The notes under the pieces were generated by a model. That model searched no databases and was not told where the DNA came from. It saw only the letters and a program-made list of their open reading frames with translations. A stretch of DNA of 64,000 nucleotides from Halichondria panicea (taxonomy: Eukaryota > Porifera > Demospongiae > Suberitida > Halichondriidae): NCBI RefSeq assembly GCF_963675165.1, contig NC_087384.1, positions 341,001 to 405,000 of the forward strand, in the 5' to 3' direction. How positions within the stretch are numbered: the first letter of the stretch is position 1; the number at the start of each line of letters is the position of its first letter. Shown here one piece after another: positions 33,955 to 44,518 of the stretch. A program made the position numbers and the translations under genes.

Positions 33955-36900
33955 ATGATGCCAGGTTCAAAAATAGTTCTTCCAAGCTCTAATGTTGATG
34001 ATTATACTGCAACAGCTCTTCGTAGCACAATTTCACATATTGTGAACCCTACAAGTAAGCTTCTGAGTCCATCCCCTTCTCGCTACAGAGCTAAAAATTC
34101 TCTTGACTACCTGCAGGTGTGAAGGGTGGAAGCAGCAAAGAAATCTACAAGATTGAGAATTGCCCAAGTTGGTGGCCAAAAGATGTGCTGTTTTCTTCTG
34201 TGTTAGGTATAATTAGATCATAGATTATCTATGGGTACGTATTATAGTCGGAGCACAGTGCTACCAGTAGATCTTTCACGATAGATCTATGTGCAATATT
34301 CGTTTTGTTGTTTTCTGTAGTGCCCAAGGCTGTCACAAATGGTATCACTGCTGTACACCGAAGAAAGATTTTGGCAGCTTTCTTGGAGAAATGTCCAGAG
34401 CAGTACACAATGTAAGTAATGCCCATCAGTTTACAGATATTAATGTGTGTTGCATCATTGCTCACAGATCACCTCCAGTTGATCAGCAAAACTCTGCCTC
34501 GATAGTTGAAACTGACCAACCAGAAGACCCTGCAGTTGGTACAAAGAAAGCCTGGATGCCAGGCTCAAAGATAATTCTTCCAAGCTCTGATGCTGAGCAA
34601 TATACTGGAAACGTTCTTCTGAACACAGTTTCAAGTATTGCCAAGCCTAAAGGTATGATTCTATTTAGCTACAAGTTATGAGTTTCTTGTAGGTCAGAGT
34701 GGCGACAGGAACGCCTATACGAATGATAATCGTCCAAGTTGGTGGCCAAAGGATGTGGTGTTTTCCTGTTTGAAAGGTATATAGCACACATGCAGTAGAT
34801 ATGACTGTGCAAAAATCGTTGCTAGGTTACATGTCATTGTGTGTGTTTTTAGGGCCCACGGCTGTCACGAATGGTATCACTATAGTACACCAGAGAAAGG
34901 TATTGGCAGCTTTCTTGGAGAAATGTCCGGAGCAGTACACAATGTAAGTTTTATAGAAAGGTTGATGGAAAGCTAACTGCACATGAAAGCTAGTTATTAT
35001 ATATTTTGCATGCTAAGTAACAGGAAACACGAATCTTAAGAGACTGCATGTAATAGTATAGTCAGTCTATACTTAACCACAACCCTATAGTCTACCGTAT
35101 ATTTCACTGCTGATTGGCACACCGAAGCATAATACGTGGTGTATTGTGTTGTGTTGTGTCATTACTCACAGATCACCTCCAGTTGATCAGCAAAACTCTG
35201 CCTCGACAGTTGAAACTGACCAACCGGAATACCCTGCAGTTGGTACAAAGAGAGCCAGGACGATGCCAGGCTCAAAGATAGTTTTTCCAAGCTCTGATGT
35301 TGAGAAATATACTGGAAACATTCTTCAGAGATTAATGCCACGTATTGCAAACTCTAAAGGTGGGATTCTATTTAGCTACAGTCCGAAATTCTGAGTTTCT
35401 TGTAGGTTGGGGAAGAAACTTCTACACAAGTGATAATCGTCCATATTGGTGGCCAAAAGATGTGGCGTTTGCTCCTATGACAGGTATACAATGACAAGTA
35501 CACACAGTCTAACAATAGAGTTTGTTGCTTGGTAACTATATAATGTATATTGATTATGTTGCTCTTGTTATTGATCTTTAGGGAACACAGCTACTGGTAT
35601 TGTCACTACTGCACACCGGAGAAAGGTATTGGCAGCTTTCCTGGAGAAATGTCCTGAGCAGTACACAATGTAAGTTTTATGTAAATTGATGTACGTATTT
35701 CATTATACCCATGGATTTCCTCGCAGATCACCCGGGGCGCGGCTACCCTCTTCCCGACGCGTTCGTGTTAAGCGACCAGTAAGAGAAGTCAGCCCACAAA
35801 GTTCCTCTGAAAGTTTCTCTGAAAGTGATCAAGAAGAGCCTGTAGGAATGAACCAAACACCACCTACTGGAGCTTATCGTACCCGATCAGTTGGAGCCGC
35901 CACAATCAGCACTGCTGCACAACATGCAAACCCAAAGCTTATCCTACCCAGCTTGTGTGCAAATGACTATTATCAACCTGCTCTCATTTCGCTACTTCAA
36001 AATATTTTAAATCCCCAACGTAAGTCGTTTGTATTGTCTTATCAACCACTAACATGAATATTTTTTGCAGGGCGACAATTCATATACTCCAGTGCTAATT
36101 GTCCCAGCTGGTGGCCGACTGATGTACCATTCATTAGGGCGGAAGGTTCATAGCAATGCATAATTATGCGTAAACGTCAAAGGAAAACATTGTTTTAGTT
36201 CAAATATTTTACACTGATCAGAACCTAAGTTCTAAAGAAGTGCCTCAGGTACAAATCTAATAGTTTTTCTTGTACAGATATGGAAGCTAAGGACAGGACA
36301 AAAGTACTGACAGCTTTCCTGGAGAAATGTCCTGACCAGTACACAATGTAAGTAATGCCCATCAGGTTACAGATATTAATGTGTGTTGCTCACAGATCAC
36401 CTCCTGTTGATCAGCAAAACTCTGCCTCGATAGTTGAAACTGACCAACCAGAAGACCCTGCAGTTGGTACAAAGAGAGCCAGGAGGATGTCAGGCTCAAA
36501 GATAGTTCTTCCAAGCTCTGATGTTGAGGAATATACTGGAAACATTCTTCGTGACACAATTTCACATATTGCGAACCCTAAAGGTGTAAACTACGTACTA
36601 GTCTCGAAATCCAGCCGGTTCTCATTGTAGAGCGTGGGAGGGAGAGAACCGTCTGGTGATAGCATTCAGTATACATATAATTATATGATGTGTGCATGTA
36701 AATGTCAAAGGAAAACATTGTTTTAGTTCAACACTGATCAGAAATAGAGACCCTAAGTTCTATAGAAGTGCCTCAGGTACAAATCTAGGAGTTTTTCTTG
36801 TACAGATATGGAAGCTAAGGACAGGACAAAAGTACTGACAGCTATCCTGGAGAAATGTCCTGAGCAGTACACAATGTAAGTAATGCCCATCAGGTTACAG

Positions 36901-37226
36901 ATATTAATGTGTGTTGCATCATTGCTCACAGATCACCTCCTGTTGATCAGCAAAACTCTGTCTCGACAGTTGAAACTGACCAACCAGATGACACCATCGT
37001 TGATGTACAAATGAATGCAAATGAATCTGATGCTGAATCTGATGCTAGCATACCAAGTGACCCCGAAGACCTGGTGAATAGTCTAGAGCAGCACCTTTTA
37101 GATTCTAGGAAAAGAAGGCTTGAGGCTGAGAGGAAAGTTGAGGAGCTGACGGAAGAAGTCAAACGTCTCAGAGAAGAAAGGAAGTATATAGGTTCTATTG
37201 TGAAACGATCACGACTCCATCACTAG
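33955..37226 (+). CDS. R4: poly-NRF1-like-domain protein, 5 modules + coiled coil
   Basis: Predicted exons: 33955-34054, 34117-34206, 34321-34411; 34468-34652, 34693-34776, 34853-34943; 35172-35359, 35406-35483, 35582-35669; A'B'C' 35727-36019, 36071-36145, 36278-36347; A + C' only 36396-36583, 36806-36875; last exon 36932-37226. The total is 661 codons with no stop. Module 3 exon B reads RPYWWPKDV, a rare change next to the Trp pair. Module 5 lacks exon B, like R1 module 7 and R7 module 5, and has the same MITE remnant at about 36598-36659. The architecture equals R7. Confidence 0.7.
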
Positions 37227-37680
37227 CACTAGTGTTTAGTCCCTCATACCTAACTGTCCATTAATTTTGTAAAATCAAAGATCACATTTTGGTCACCTTC
37301 CTGGTCATTCATCCACAGTGGATTAAGTTTTCTAATTTATATCACATTTCTTTATCTTGTTGTGTTCTGTATATAATATTACTGCCATGTCAAGTGAGAC
37401 TTGTTGTTGCCTGTTCAAAGCTTTTAATTAACTATAACGATTAGTACCCAAAAAAATAGTTCTTCCAAGCTCTGAGATTATACTGCATGCAACAGCTCTT
37501 GGTAGCATCGTGTCACGTATTTTGAACCCTACAAGTAAGCTTCTGATTCCACCATAAGTAATTCCCATCAGTTTGAAGAGTGTTGCATCATTGCTCACAG
37601 TTGTTGATCAGCAAAACTCTGCCTCGACAGTTGAAACTGACCAACCAGAAAACCCTGCAGTTGGTACAAAGAGAGCCTGG
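37227..37680 (+). promoter_or_regulatory. R4 3' flank, leader, dead first exon and fused 5' part of R5
   Basis: Leader at about 37399-37447, then a damaged first exon without ATG (37448-37535, as in the R2 relic). It is fused near 37548 to an intron end (TAATTCCCATCAGTTTGAAG) and to an exon A whose first 11 bases after the acceptor are missing. The sequence from 37601 is still open into R5, but the only ATG is at 37681. Confidence 0.5.
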
Positions 37681-40600
37681 ATGTCAGGCTCAAAGATAGT
37701 TCTTCCAAGCTCTGATGCTGAGCAATATAATGGAAACATTCTTCTGAACACAGTTTCAAGTATTGCCAAGCCTAAAGGTATGATTCTATTTAGCTACAAG
37801 CTGTGTGAGTTTCTTGTAGGTCTGAGTGGCAGGAACGCCTATACGAGTGATAATCGTCCAAGTTGGTGGCCAAAAGATGTGGTGTTTTGCTGTTTGAAAG
37901 GTATATAGCACACAATAGATATGTGCAAAATTCATTGCTAGGTTACATGTCATTGTGCGTGTTTTTAGGGTCCACGGCTGCCACGAATGGTATCACTACA
38001 GTACACCGGAGAAAGGTATTGGCAGCTTTCTTGGAGAAATGTCCGGAGCAGTACACAATGTAAGTTTTTAAGGAAAGCACTGCAACCTCAGTGCACATCA
38101 TAACACTTTTGATTTGCATGCAGAAATAGTACAAGAGAGTGGGAAAACCTTAAAAAGTGTGCCAAAAGTTCAAAGTCCATAATTAATGGCTGCAGTTCTT
38201 CCTCACTCTTGCAGCTACCGTTCTAGTGCAGAGCTAACTCCTAAGTAGAATAGAACGAGGCTTCAACATATGCATAACTCAAGAGAATGAAGCATTATTT
38301 TGTAAATCCACTAATTGCAATGTAGAAAACGTGACTAGAAGCCTATAAAAGCTCTTAGTTGCCTTCATTTATCATTGAGCAGCTGCAGTAGTCTATACAC
38401 ACACAAACACACTACTGTACACCTTGCTGCCAGGCATATTAATACAGTATAATAATTATAATTATGTGTTGCTCACAGTTCACCTCCAGTTTATCAAGTT
38501 GGTACAAAGAGAGCCAGGATAACGGCAGACTCAAAGATAGTTCTTCCAAGCTCTAATGTTGAGGAATATTCTGGAAGTATTCTTCGTGGCATCATTTCCC
38601 ATATTGTGAACCCTAAAGGTACATGTGTATGATTGTTTGGCTACAGAACGAAATTTATTGACAATCTTGTACGTAGGTCAGAGTAGCAGAAACTTCTTTA
38701 CAAGGGACAATTCTCCAAGTTGGTGGCCAAAAGATGTGGCATTTTCTCATATAGGTATATTTTATAGCCATGGCAGATAGTTTCAAAATGTGTTGCTAGT
38801 TTATAATTGTTATGTATAATTATGTCATTTTGTTGTTTTTTGGGGGCCCAAAGATGGTATCACTGCTGCAAACCAGAGAAAGATTTTGGCAACTTTCTTT
38901 GAGAAATGTCCTGAGCAGTACACAGTGTAAGTAATGCCCATCAGGTTACAGATATTAATGTGTGTTGCATCATTGCTCACAGATCACCTCCAGTTGATCA
39001 GCAAAACTCTGCTTCGATAGTTGAAACTGACCAGCCAGAAGTCCCTGCAGTTGGTACAAAGAGAGCCAAGATGATGCCAGGCTCAAAGATAGTTCTTCCA
39101 AGCTCTGATGCTGAGGAATATTCTGGAAACATTCTTCAGACCGCAATGATACGTATTGCAAACTCTAAAGGTATGATTCTATTTAGCTGCAGTCCGAAAT
39201 TTCTTAGAGTTTCTTGTAGGTTGGGGCAAAAACTTCTACACAAGTGACAATTGCCCAAGTTGGTGGCCAAAAGATATGGTGTTTGCTCCTATGACAGGTA
39301 TATACTTAGAAGTACACACGTGTGTGCAGAGTTTGTTGCTTGGGTAATGAAAGCACCGCGGGTGCTGATGCCTCGGTGGAGATGCCAAAGCTACATAACA
39401 TAAAGCTACTAATAGCTTTTATGCACATGATAAACAATTTAATTTTGCTGCATGCAAAAACTCAGAGATTGGGTAATGATCGACCATGATTGTTGTTAAA
39501 AACGATCGATGCCAAAAGTTCAAGTCTAAAATTAATGGCTGCATTAGCAGAGCCTTTCAGCTCTCTTCTCACTCTTGCAGCTACCAATAGCTATCGTTGT
39601 TATGTAGAGTTAGCTACTAAGTACAGTAGCAACATTCGGTGAACAAGTTTTGCTACGGACTCTTCTGAAAAGGCTGCAATGGCATTCCAAGTAAGCAAAA
39701 CTAGGCATAACTCGAGAACGAAGCTTTATTTTGCAAATCCACGAATTAAAATCCAAGAAAACATGACTAGAAGCCTATAGAAACTCTTACTTGCACTTCA
39801 TTGATCCTTGTGCAGCTGTAGCAGTCTACACACACACACACACAGACACACACACAGATAGACACACAAACACACTACCGTATACCTCGCTTGCGCATGC
39901 GCACCGAGGCATAACTACCGTATTTATTTGATTAAACGCCCGGGCGTTTATTTCATATCGAAGTCTGTAGAGGGGATATTGATCCAATGTCAAAAATTTC
40001 AGGATTTTCTGAAAGCTTAGAAAGAGACCTTTCAAATGATGTGTTGCAATTCAAAATTTTTTCAGGACCCTAATTTGTCATTTTTCGGCCTTGGACCATG
40101 GGCTATTATTATTCATGGTTATCGCCAAATTGGCAAATACTTTATCTCTCAAATATGATTTTTGATGACACCATTTGACCTATTTTTTTCTAAGCTTTCA
40201 GAAAATCCGAAAATTTTTGACATTGGATCCACAGACTTCAAGTTATGGCAGCCGAAAGAATCGCCGAACTATTGAATTGAACCAAGGGCGTATACAGAGA
40301 AGAGGGCATGCAACTCGCCCTATTCTCAGAATCATCCGACTTCGTATTGAGCTATTTTTAGAACTGCCTACAAAAACGCCCACGTGTAACCTTTGACCGC
40401 ACAAGGTAAATCAAAGTTTTTTTATATCTATGCTAGCTAGCTCGATTGCAGTATAGTAAAACTAGTTCTCAGCAGCAGTATGGCTCGTACTAGCAGTGTC
40501 AAAGGCAAAGGCAAGCCATCCAACAGTTGCAACTCCAAGAAGATGAAACCTAGGTACAATAAACCTGTCTTCCTGAGTCTTCTTAACAATACGCCCAGCA

Positions 40601-43600
40601 CCACTTAACTTCCCTCTCGAAGGGGTTGTCTTGGACCTGGCTGGACTAGGACTGGTCATGACACTTCTCCAAAATAATACTGCACTGTTAGCTAGCTAGC
40701 TAGCTAGCAAAGGCAGCTCTGATGTACACGCCCATAATTATAACTCCGTAAACAACACCGCCCACTTGTTCACATCCGTATACTGGATTCTATTTTTAGC
40801 ATATCCGGTCTCTGATACGAAGTCGGATGAGTACGTAGGGTACATAGTGAGTTGCATGCCCTCTTCTCTGTATACGCCCTTGATTGAACGGAGTGTAGTT
40901 GAACATCTTTCAACAGCCTTAACTTGAGTATCATTGATCCAATGTCAAAAATTTCAGGATTTTCTGAAAGCTTAGAAAGAGACCTTTCAAATGATGTGTT
41001 GCAATTCAAAATTTCAGGACCCTAATTTGTCGTTTTTCGGCCTCGGACCATGGGCAATTCATGGTATCGCCAAATTGGCAAATACTTTATCTCTCAAATA
41101 TGATTTTTGATGACACCATTTGACCTATTTTTTTCTAAGCTTTCAGAAAATCCAAAAATTTTTGACATTGGATCCACAAACTTCAAGTTATGGCAGCCGA
41201 AAGAATCGCCGAACTATTGAATTAAACGGAGTGTAGTTGAATTAACATCTTTCAACAGCCTTAACTTGAGTATCATATGCGTTTAAACGAGATGGGCGCT
41301 TATTCGAAACGGGCGTTTATTGTTGAGTCTACTCCAAACTCTTGCACAGCAGCAGTTGTTTATGCTCTTTTTGGCTGCTGCCACAGCTCTCAGCTTATAT
41401 CTTAAGTCATAGGAGTGGTGTTTCTCCCTCTGTGCTGCTATCTCTCTCTCTCTCTCTGCCATCATAAAAAGTATACTATATTCTATGCTGCCATGCTTGC
41501 AACTGCATGGTTCCACGTGCTAATTCAGCTCCACCTACAGTGCCACGCCCATACATGGGCGTTTACAGAGCTTTTACCCTGGGTGTTTAAACGAGATCAG
41601 AATCTTTGCAACAAGACAACAGTAAAAGCATAGAGCGTTACCCTTCCTTATATGGAATTTGTGTACACACTGTGGTCGGGGTTTAATCAAGGAGGGCGTT
41701 TAATCAAGTAAATACGGTACATAATGCATATCGATTATTGTTATTGGTATTGATCTTTAGGGCTCAGATCTATTGGTATTGTCACTAGTGTACACTGGAG
41801 AAAGGTATTGGCAGCTTTCCTGGAGAAATGTCCTGAGCAGTACACAATGTAAGTGTGAATCGCTCTTTCAGATATTAATGTGTGTTGCATCATTGCTCAC
41901 AGATCACCTCCAGTTGATACAAAGAGAGCCAGGATGATGCCAGGCTCAAAGATAGTTCTTCCAAGCTCTGATGTTGAAGAATATATTGGAAACATTCTTC
42001 AGAGCACAGTTTCACGTATTGCGAAGCCTAAAGGTATGATTCTATTTAGCTACAAGCTGTGTGAGTTTCTTGTAGGTCAGAGTGGCGGCAGGAATGCCTA
42101 TACGAGTGATAATCGTCCAAGTTGGTGGCCAAAAGATGTGGTGTTTTGCTGTTTGAAAGGTATACAGTAGATATGTGCAAAATTCGCTGCTAGGTTACAT
42201 GTCATTGTGCGTGTTTTTAGGGCCCAAGGCTGCCACAAATGGTATCACTACAGTACACCGGAGAAAGGTATTGGCAGCTTTCTTGGAGAAATGTCCGGAG
42301 CAGTACACAATGTAAGTTTTTATGAAAGCACAGCAAACTCCTCGGTGCACACGCTAAAACTTTTGATTTGCATTTTGAATGAAGAAATGGTGCAAGAGAG
42401 TGGGAAAACCTTAAGAAGTGTGCCAAAAGTTCAAAGTCCATAATTAATGGCTGCAGCTCTTTCCTCACTGTTGCAGCTACCGTTCTATTGCAGAGCTTAC
42501 AAACACACTACTGTACACCTTGCTTCCAGACATAATTAATACAGATATTATAATATGTTGTATCATCACTCACAGATCACGTCCAGTTGATCAGCAAAAC
42601 TCTGCCTCGGCTGATCTACTAAAACACCCACTCACTGGTACAAAGAAAACCAGGATAATGGCAGACTCAAAGATAGTTCTTCCAAGCTCTAATGCTGAGG
42701 AATATTCTGGAATAGATCTCCGTACCATAATTTCCCGTATTGTGAACCCTAAAGGTGCATGTGTGTATCATTGTAGTTTAGCTGCAGGACGACGTTTATT
42801 TGAATTTCTTGTAGGTAAAAGAAACTTCTACACGAGTGATAACTGTCCAAGTTGGTGGCCAAAAGATGTGGCGTTTACTGCTCCAACAGGTATGGTCAGA
42901 AGTGCACAGCCTAACAGCAGATGTTTGCAAAATTCTTGTCTATAGGCTAATCAAAATCGTTTCATTGTGTGTTTTAGGGGGGAGCAAAGCTATCGCAAAT
43001 AATATCACTGTTGGAAACATGAGAATGATTTTAGCATCTTTCTTGGAGAAATGTCCTGAGCAGTACACAATGTAAGTCAAATTGATGTATTTCATTATAC
43101 CTGTGGATTTCTTCACAGATCACCCGGGGCACAGCTACTCAGTCCCACCTCTTCCCCACATGTTGGTGATAAGCAACCAGTAAGAGAAGTCAGCCCACGA
43201 AGTTCCTCTGAAAGTGATCAAGAAGAGCCTGTAGGAATGAACCAAACACCACCTACTGGAGCTTATCGTACCCGATCAGTTGGAGCCACAATCAGCACTG
43301 CTGCACAACATGCAAGCCCAAAGCTTATCCTACCCAGCTCTTGTGCAAATGACTACTCTCAACCTAGTCTCATTTCGCTAATTCGAAACATCTTAAATCC
43401 CAAAAGTAAGTCGTTTGTGTTGTCTTATAATTATAACAACTATATACTAACATGAATATTTTTTGCAGGGCGACACTTCATATACTCCAGTGCTAATTGT
43501 CCCAGCTGGTGGCCGACTGATGTACCATTCATTAGGGCGGAAGGTTCATAGCAATGCATAATTATGCGTAAACGTCAAAGGAAAACATTGTTTTAGTTCA

Positions 43601-44104
43601 AATATTTTACACTGATCAGAAATAGAGACCCTAAGTTCTATAGAAGTGCCTCGGGTACAAATCTAATAGTTTTTCTTGTACAGATATGGAAGCTAAGGAC
43701 AGGACAAAAGTACTGACAGCTTTTCTAAAGAAATGCCCTGACCAGTACACAATGTAAGTAATGCCCATCAGTTTACAGATATTAATGTGTGTTGCATCAT
43801 TGCTCACAGATCACCTCCAGTTGATCAGCAAAACTCTGCCTCGATAGTTGAAACTGACCAACCAGAAGACACCATCGTTGATGTACAAATGAATGTGAAT
43901 GAATCTGATGCTGAATTTGATGCTAGCATACCAAGTGACCCTGAAGATCTGGTGAATAGTCTAGAGCAGCACCTTCTAGATTCTAGGAAAAGAAGGCTCG
44001 AGGCTGAGAGGAAAGTTGAAGAGCTGACGGAAGAAGTCAAACGTCTCAGAGAAGAAAGGAAGTATATAGGTTCTATTGTGAAACGATCACGACTCCATCA
44101 CTAG
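37681..44104 (+). CDS. R5: poly-NRF1-like-domain protein, 6 modules + coiled coil, rewired 5' end
   Basis: Predicted exons: 37681-37777, 37820-37900, 37969-38059; 38479-38618, 38677-38754, 38854-38926; 38983-39170, 39220-39297, 41761-41848; 41903-42033, 42076-42159, 42221-42311; 42576-42754, 42815-42889, 42978-43071; A'B'C' 43119-43405, 43469-43543, 43684-43753; last exon 43810-44104. From ATG at 37681 ([11 protein letters not shown]) this gives 764 codons without a stop. Modules 2 and 4 have strongly shortened linkers. Module 2 exon C uses the displaced acceptor CCCAAAG. Module 5 has a distinct linker (SADLLKHPLTGTK) and a diverged exon C (NMRMILASFLEKC). The 2.46-kb intron 39298-41760 holds nested repeats. 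The architecture equals R8. Confidence 0.63.
38060..38470 (+). repeat. Repeat X copy in R5 intron
   Basis: Runs from GAAAGCACTGCAACCTC to the ACACACAAACACACTACTGT-type end, between exon C of module 1 and exon A of module 2. The GCGCATGCGC palindrome of the fuller copy at 39353-39915 is missing. Equivalent copy at 56628-57020. Confidence 0.55.
39353..39915 (+). mobile_element. Repeat X, fullest copy, with terminal palindrome
   Basis: The left end carries ACCGCGGGTGCTGATGCCTCGGTG. The right end is TATACCTCGCTTGCGCATGC followed by GCACCGAGGCATA, which is itself an inverted repeat and includes TGCGCATGCGCA at 39892-39903. TGCCTCGGTG therefore occurs inverted at both ends. It is absent from the equivalent R8 intron (57870-57922), so it inserted after, or was lost since, the block duplication. 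A non-autonomous DNA transposon; no frame. Confidence 0.62.
39977..41277. repeat. Satellite units nested in MITE 'Z'
   Basis: Diverged ~320-340-bp satellite units (TTGATCCAATGTCAAAAATT, CGGCCTTGGACCATGGGC) flank the element at 40282-40883. Same family as in RAD9 intron 8 and R3. Confidence 0.82.
40282..40883. mobile_element. ~600-bp CCAAGGGCG-ended transposon inside the satellite
   Basis: Inverted ends CCAAGGGCGTATACAGAGAA..GAGGGCATGCAACTC, flanked by TTGAA on both sides (40277-40281, 40884 onward with one offset base). The unoccupied satellite unit near 41215 has one copy. It shares termini with the 233-bp element at 53766-53998, so the small one is a deletion derivative. On the minus strand at 40659-40462 lies a 65-codon frame (MTSPSPARSK...) with one hydrophobic stretch (LLGVATVGWLAFAF). 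It could be captured host sequence but is not supported as a gene. Confidence 0.72.
42312..42540 (+). repeat. Repeat X, shortened copy in R5 intron
   Basis: Carries AAAGCACAGCAAACTCCTCG and CAAAGTCCATAATTAATGGC but lacks the 3' half. The same shortened form occurs at 58932-59160, as expected from block duplication. Confidence 0.5.
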
Positions 44105-44518
44105 CACTAGTGTTTAGTCCCTCATACCTAACTGTCCATTTATTTTATAAAATCAAAGATCACATTTTGGAATTTATATCACATTTCTTTATCTAAAATA
44201 GTTTGTTGTATTCTCCAGCATTGCTCACTCTCATTCTTGTATGTAGATCTACTCCCTCTATTCATGATCATGCTGCCAGAACATTTGACATCCATGAATT
44301 GCAAATGACATGTAATTAGAATTAGCAATAACTGCCATGCATGGCTATCAAGTGAGATTTGTTGTTGCCTGTTCTAAGCTTTTCCCTATAACGATTAGTA
44401 CCAAATCCACACGGCAGACAAAGGCTCACAGATCACCTCCAGTTGATCAGCAAAACTCTGCCTAGACAGTTGAAACTGACCGACCAGAAGACCCTGTAGT
44501 TGGTACAAGAGAGCCAGG
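44105..44518 (+). promoter_or_regulatory. R5 3' flank and leader fused to exon A of R6
   Basis: The leader (44361-44415) is intact through CACACGGCAGACAAAG and then joins directly to GCTCACAGATCACCTCCAG, i.e. an intron end plus exon A. The exon A part before 44519 has a TAG and a one-base loss, harmless if translation starts at ATGATG (44519). This is a clean promoter-to-internal-module fusion. Confidence 0.6.

Larger units (their letters stand above)
39916..41719. mobile_element. TA-target MITE 'Z' split by satellite and another MITE
   Basis: Ends TACCGTATTTATTTGATTAA and complementary TTAATCAAGTAAATACGGTA. The uninterrupted sister at 57923-58335 is ~410 bp. Here the interior jumps at GTAGAGGGG (39976) into satellite and resumes near 41278 at GCGTTTAAACGAGATGGGCG. 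Related introns (25801-25852) lack it and have one TA. Confidence 0.82.
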
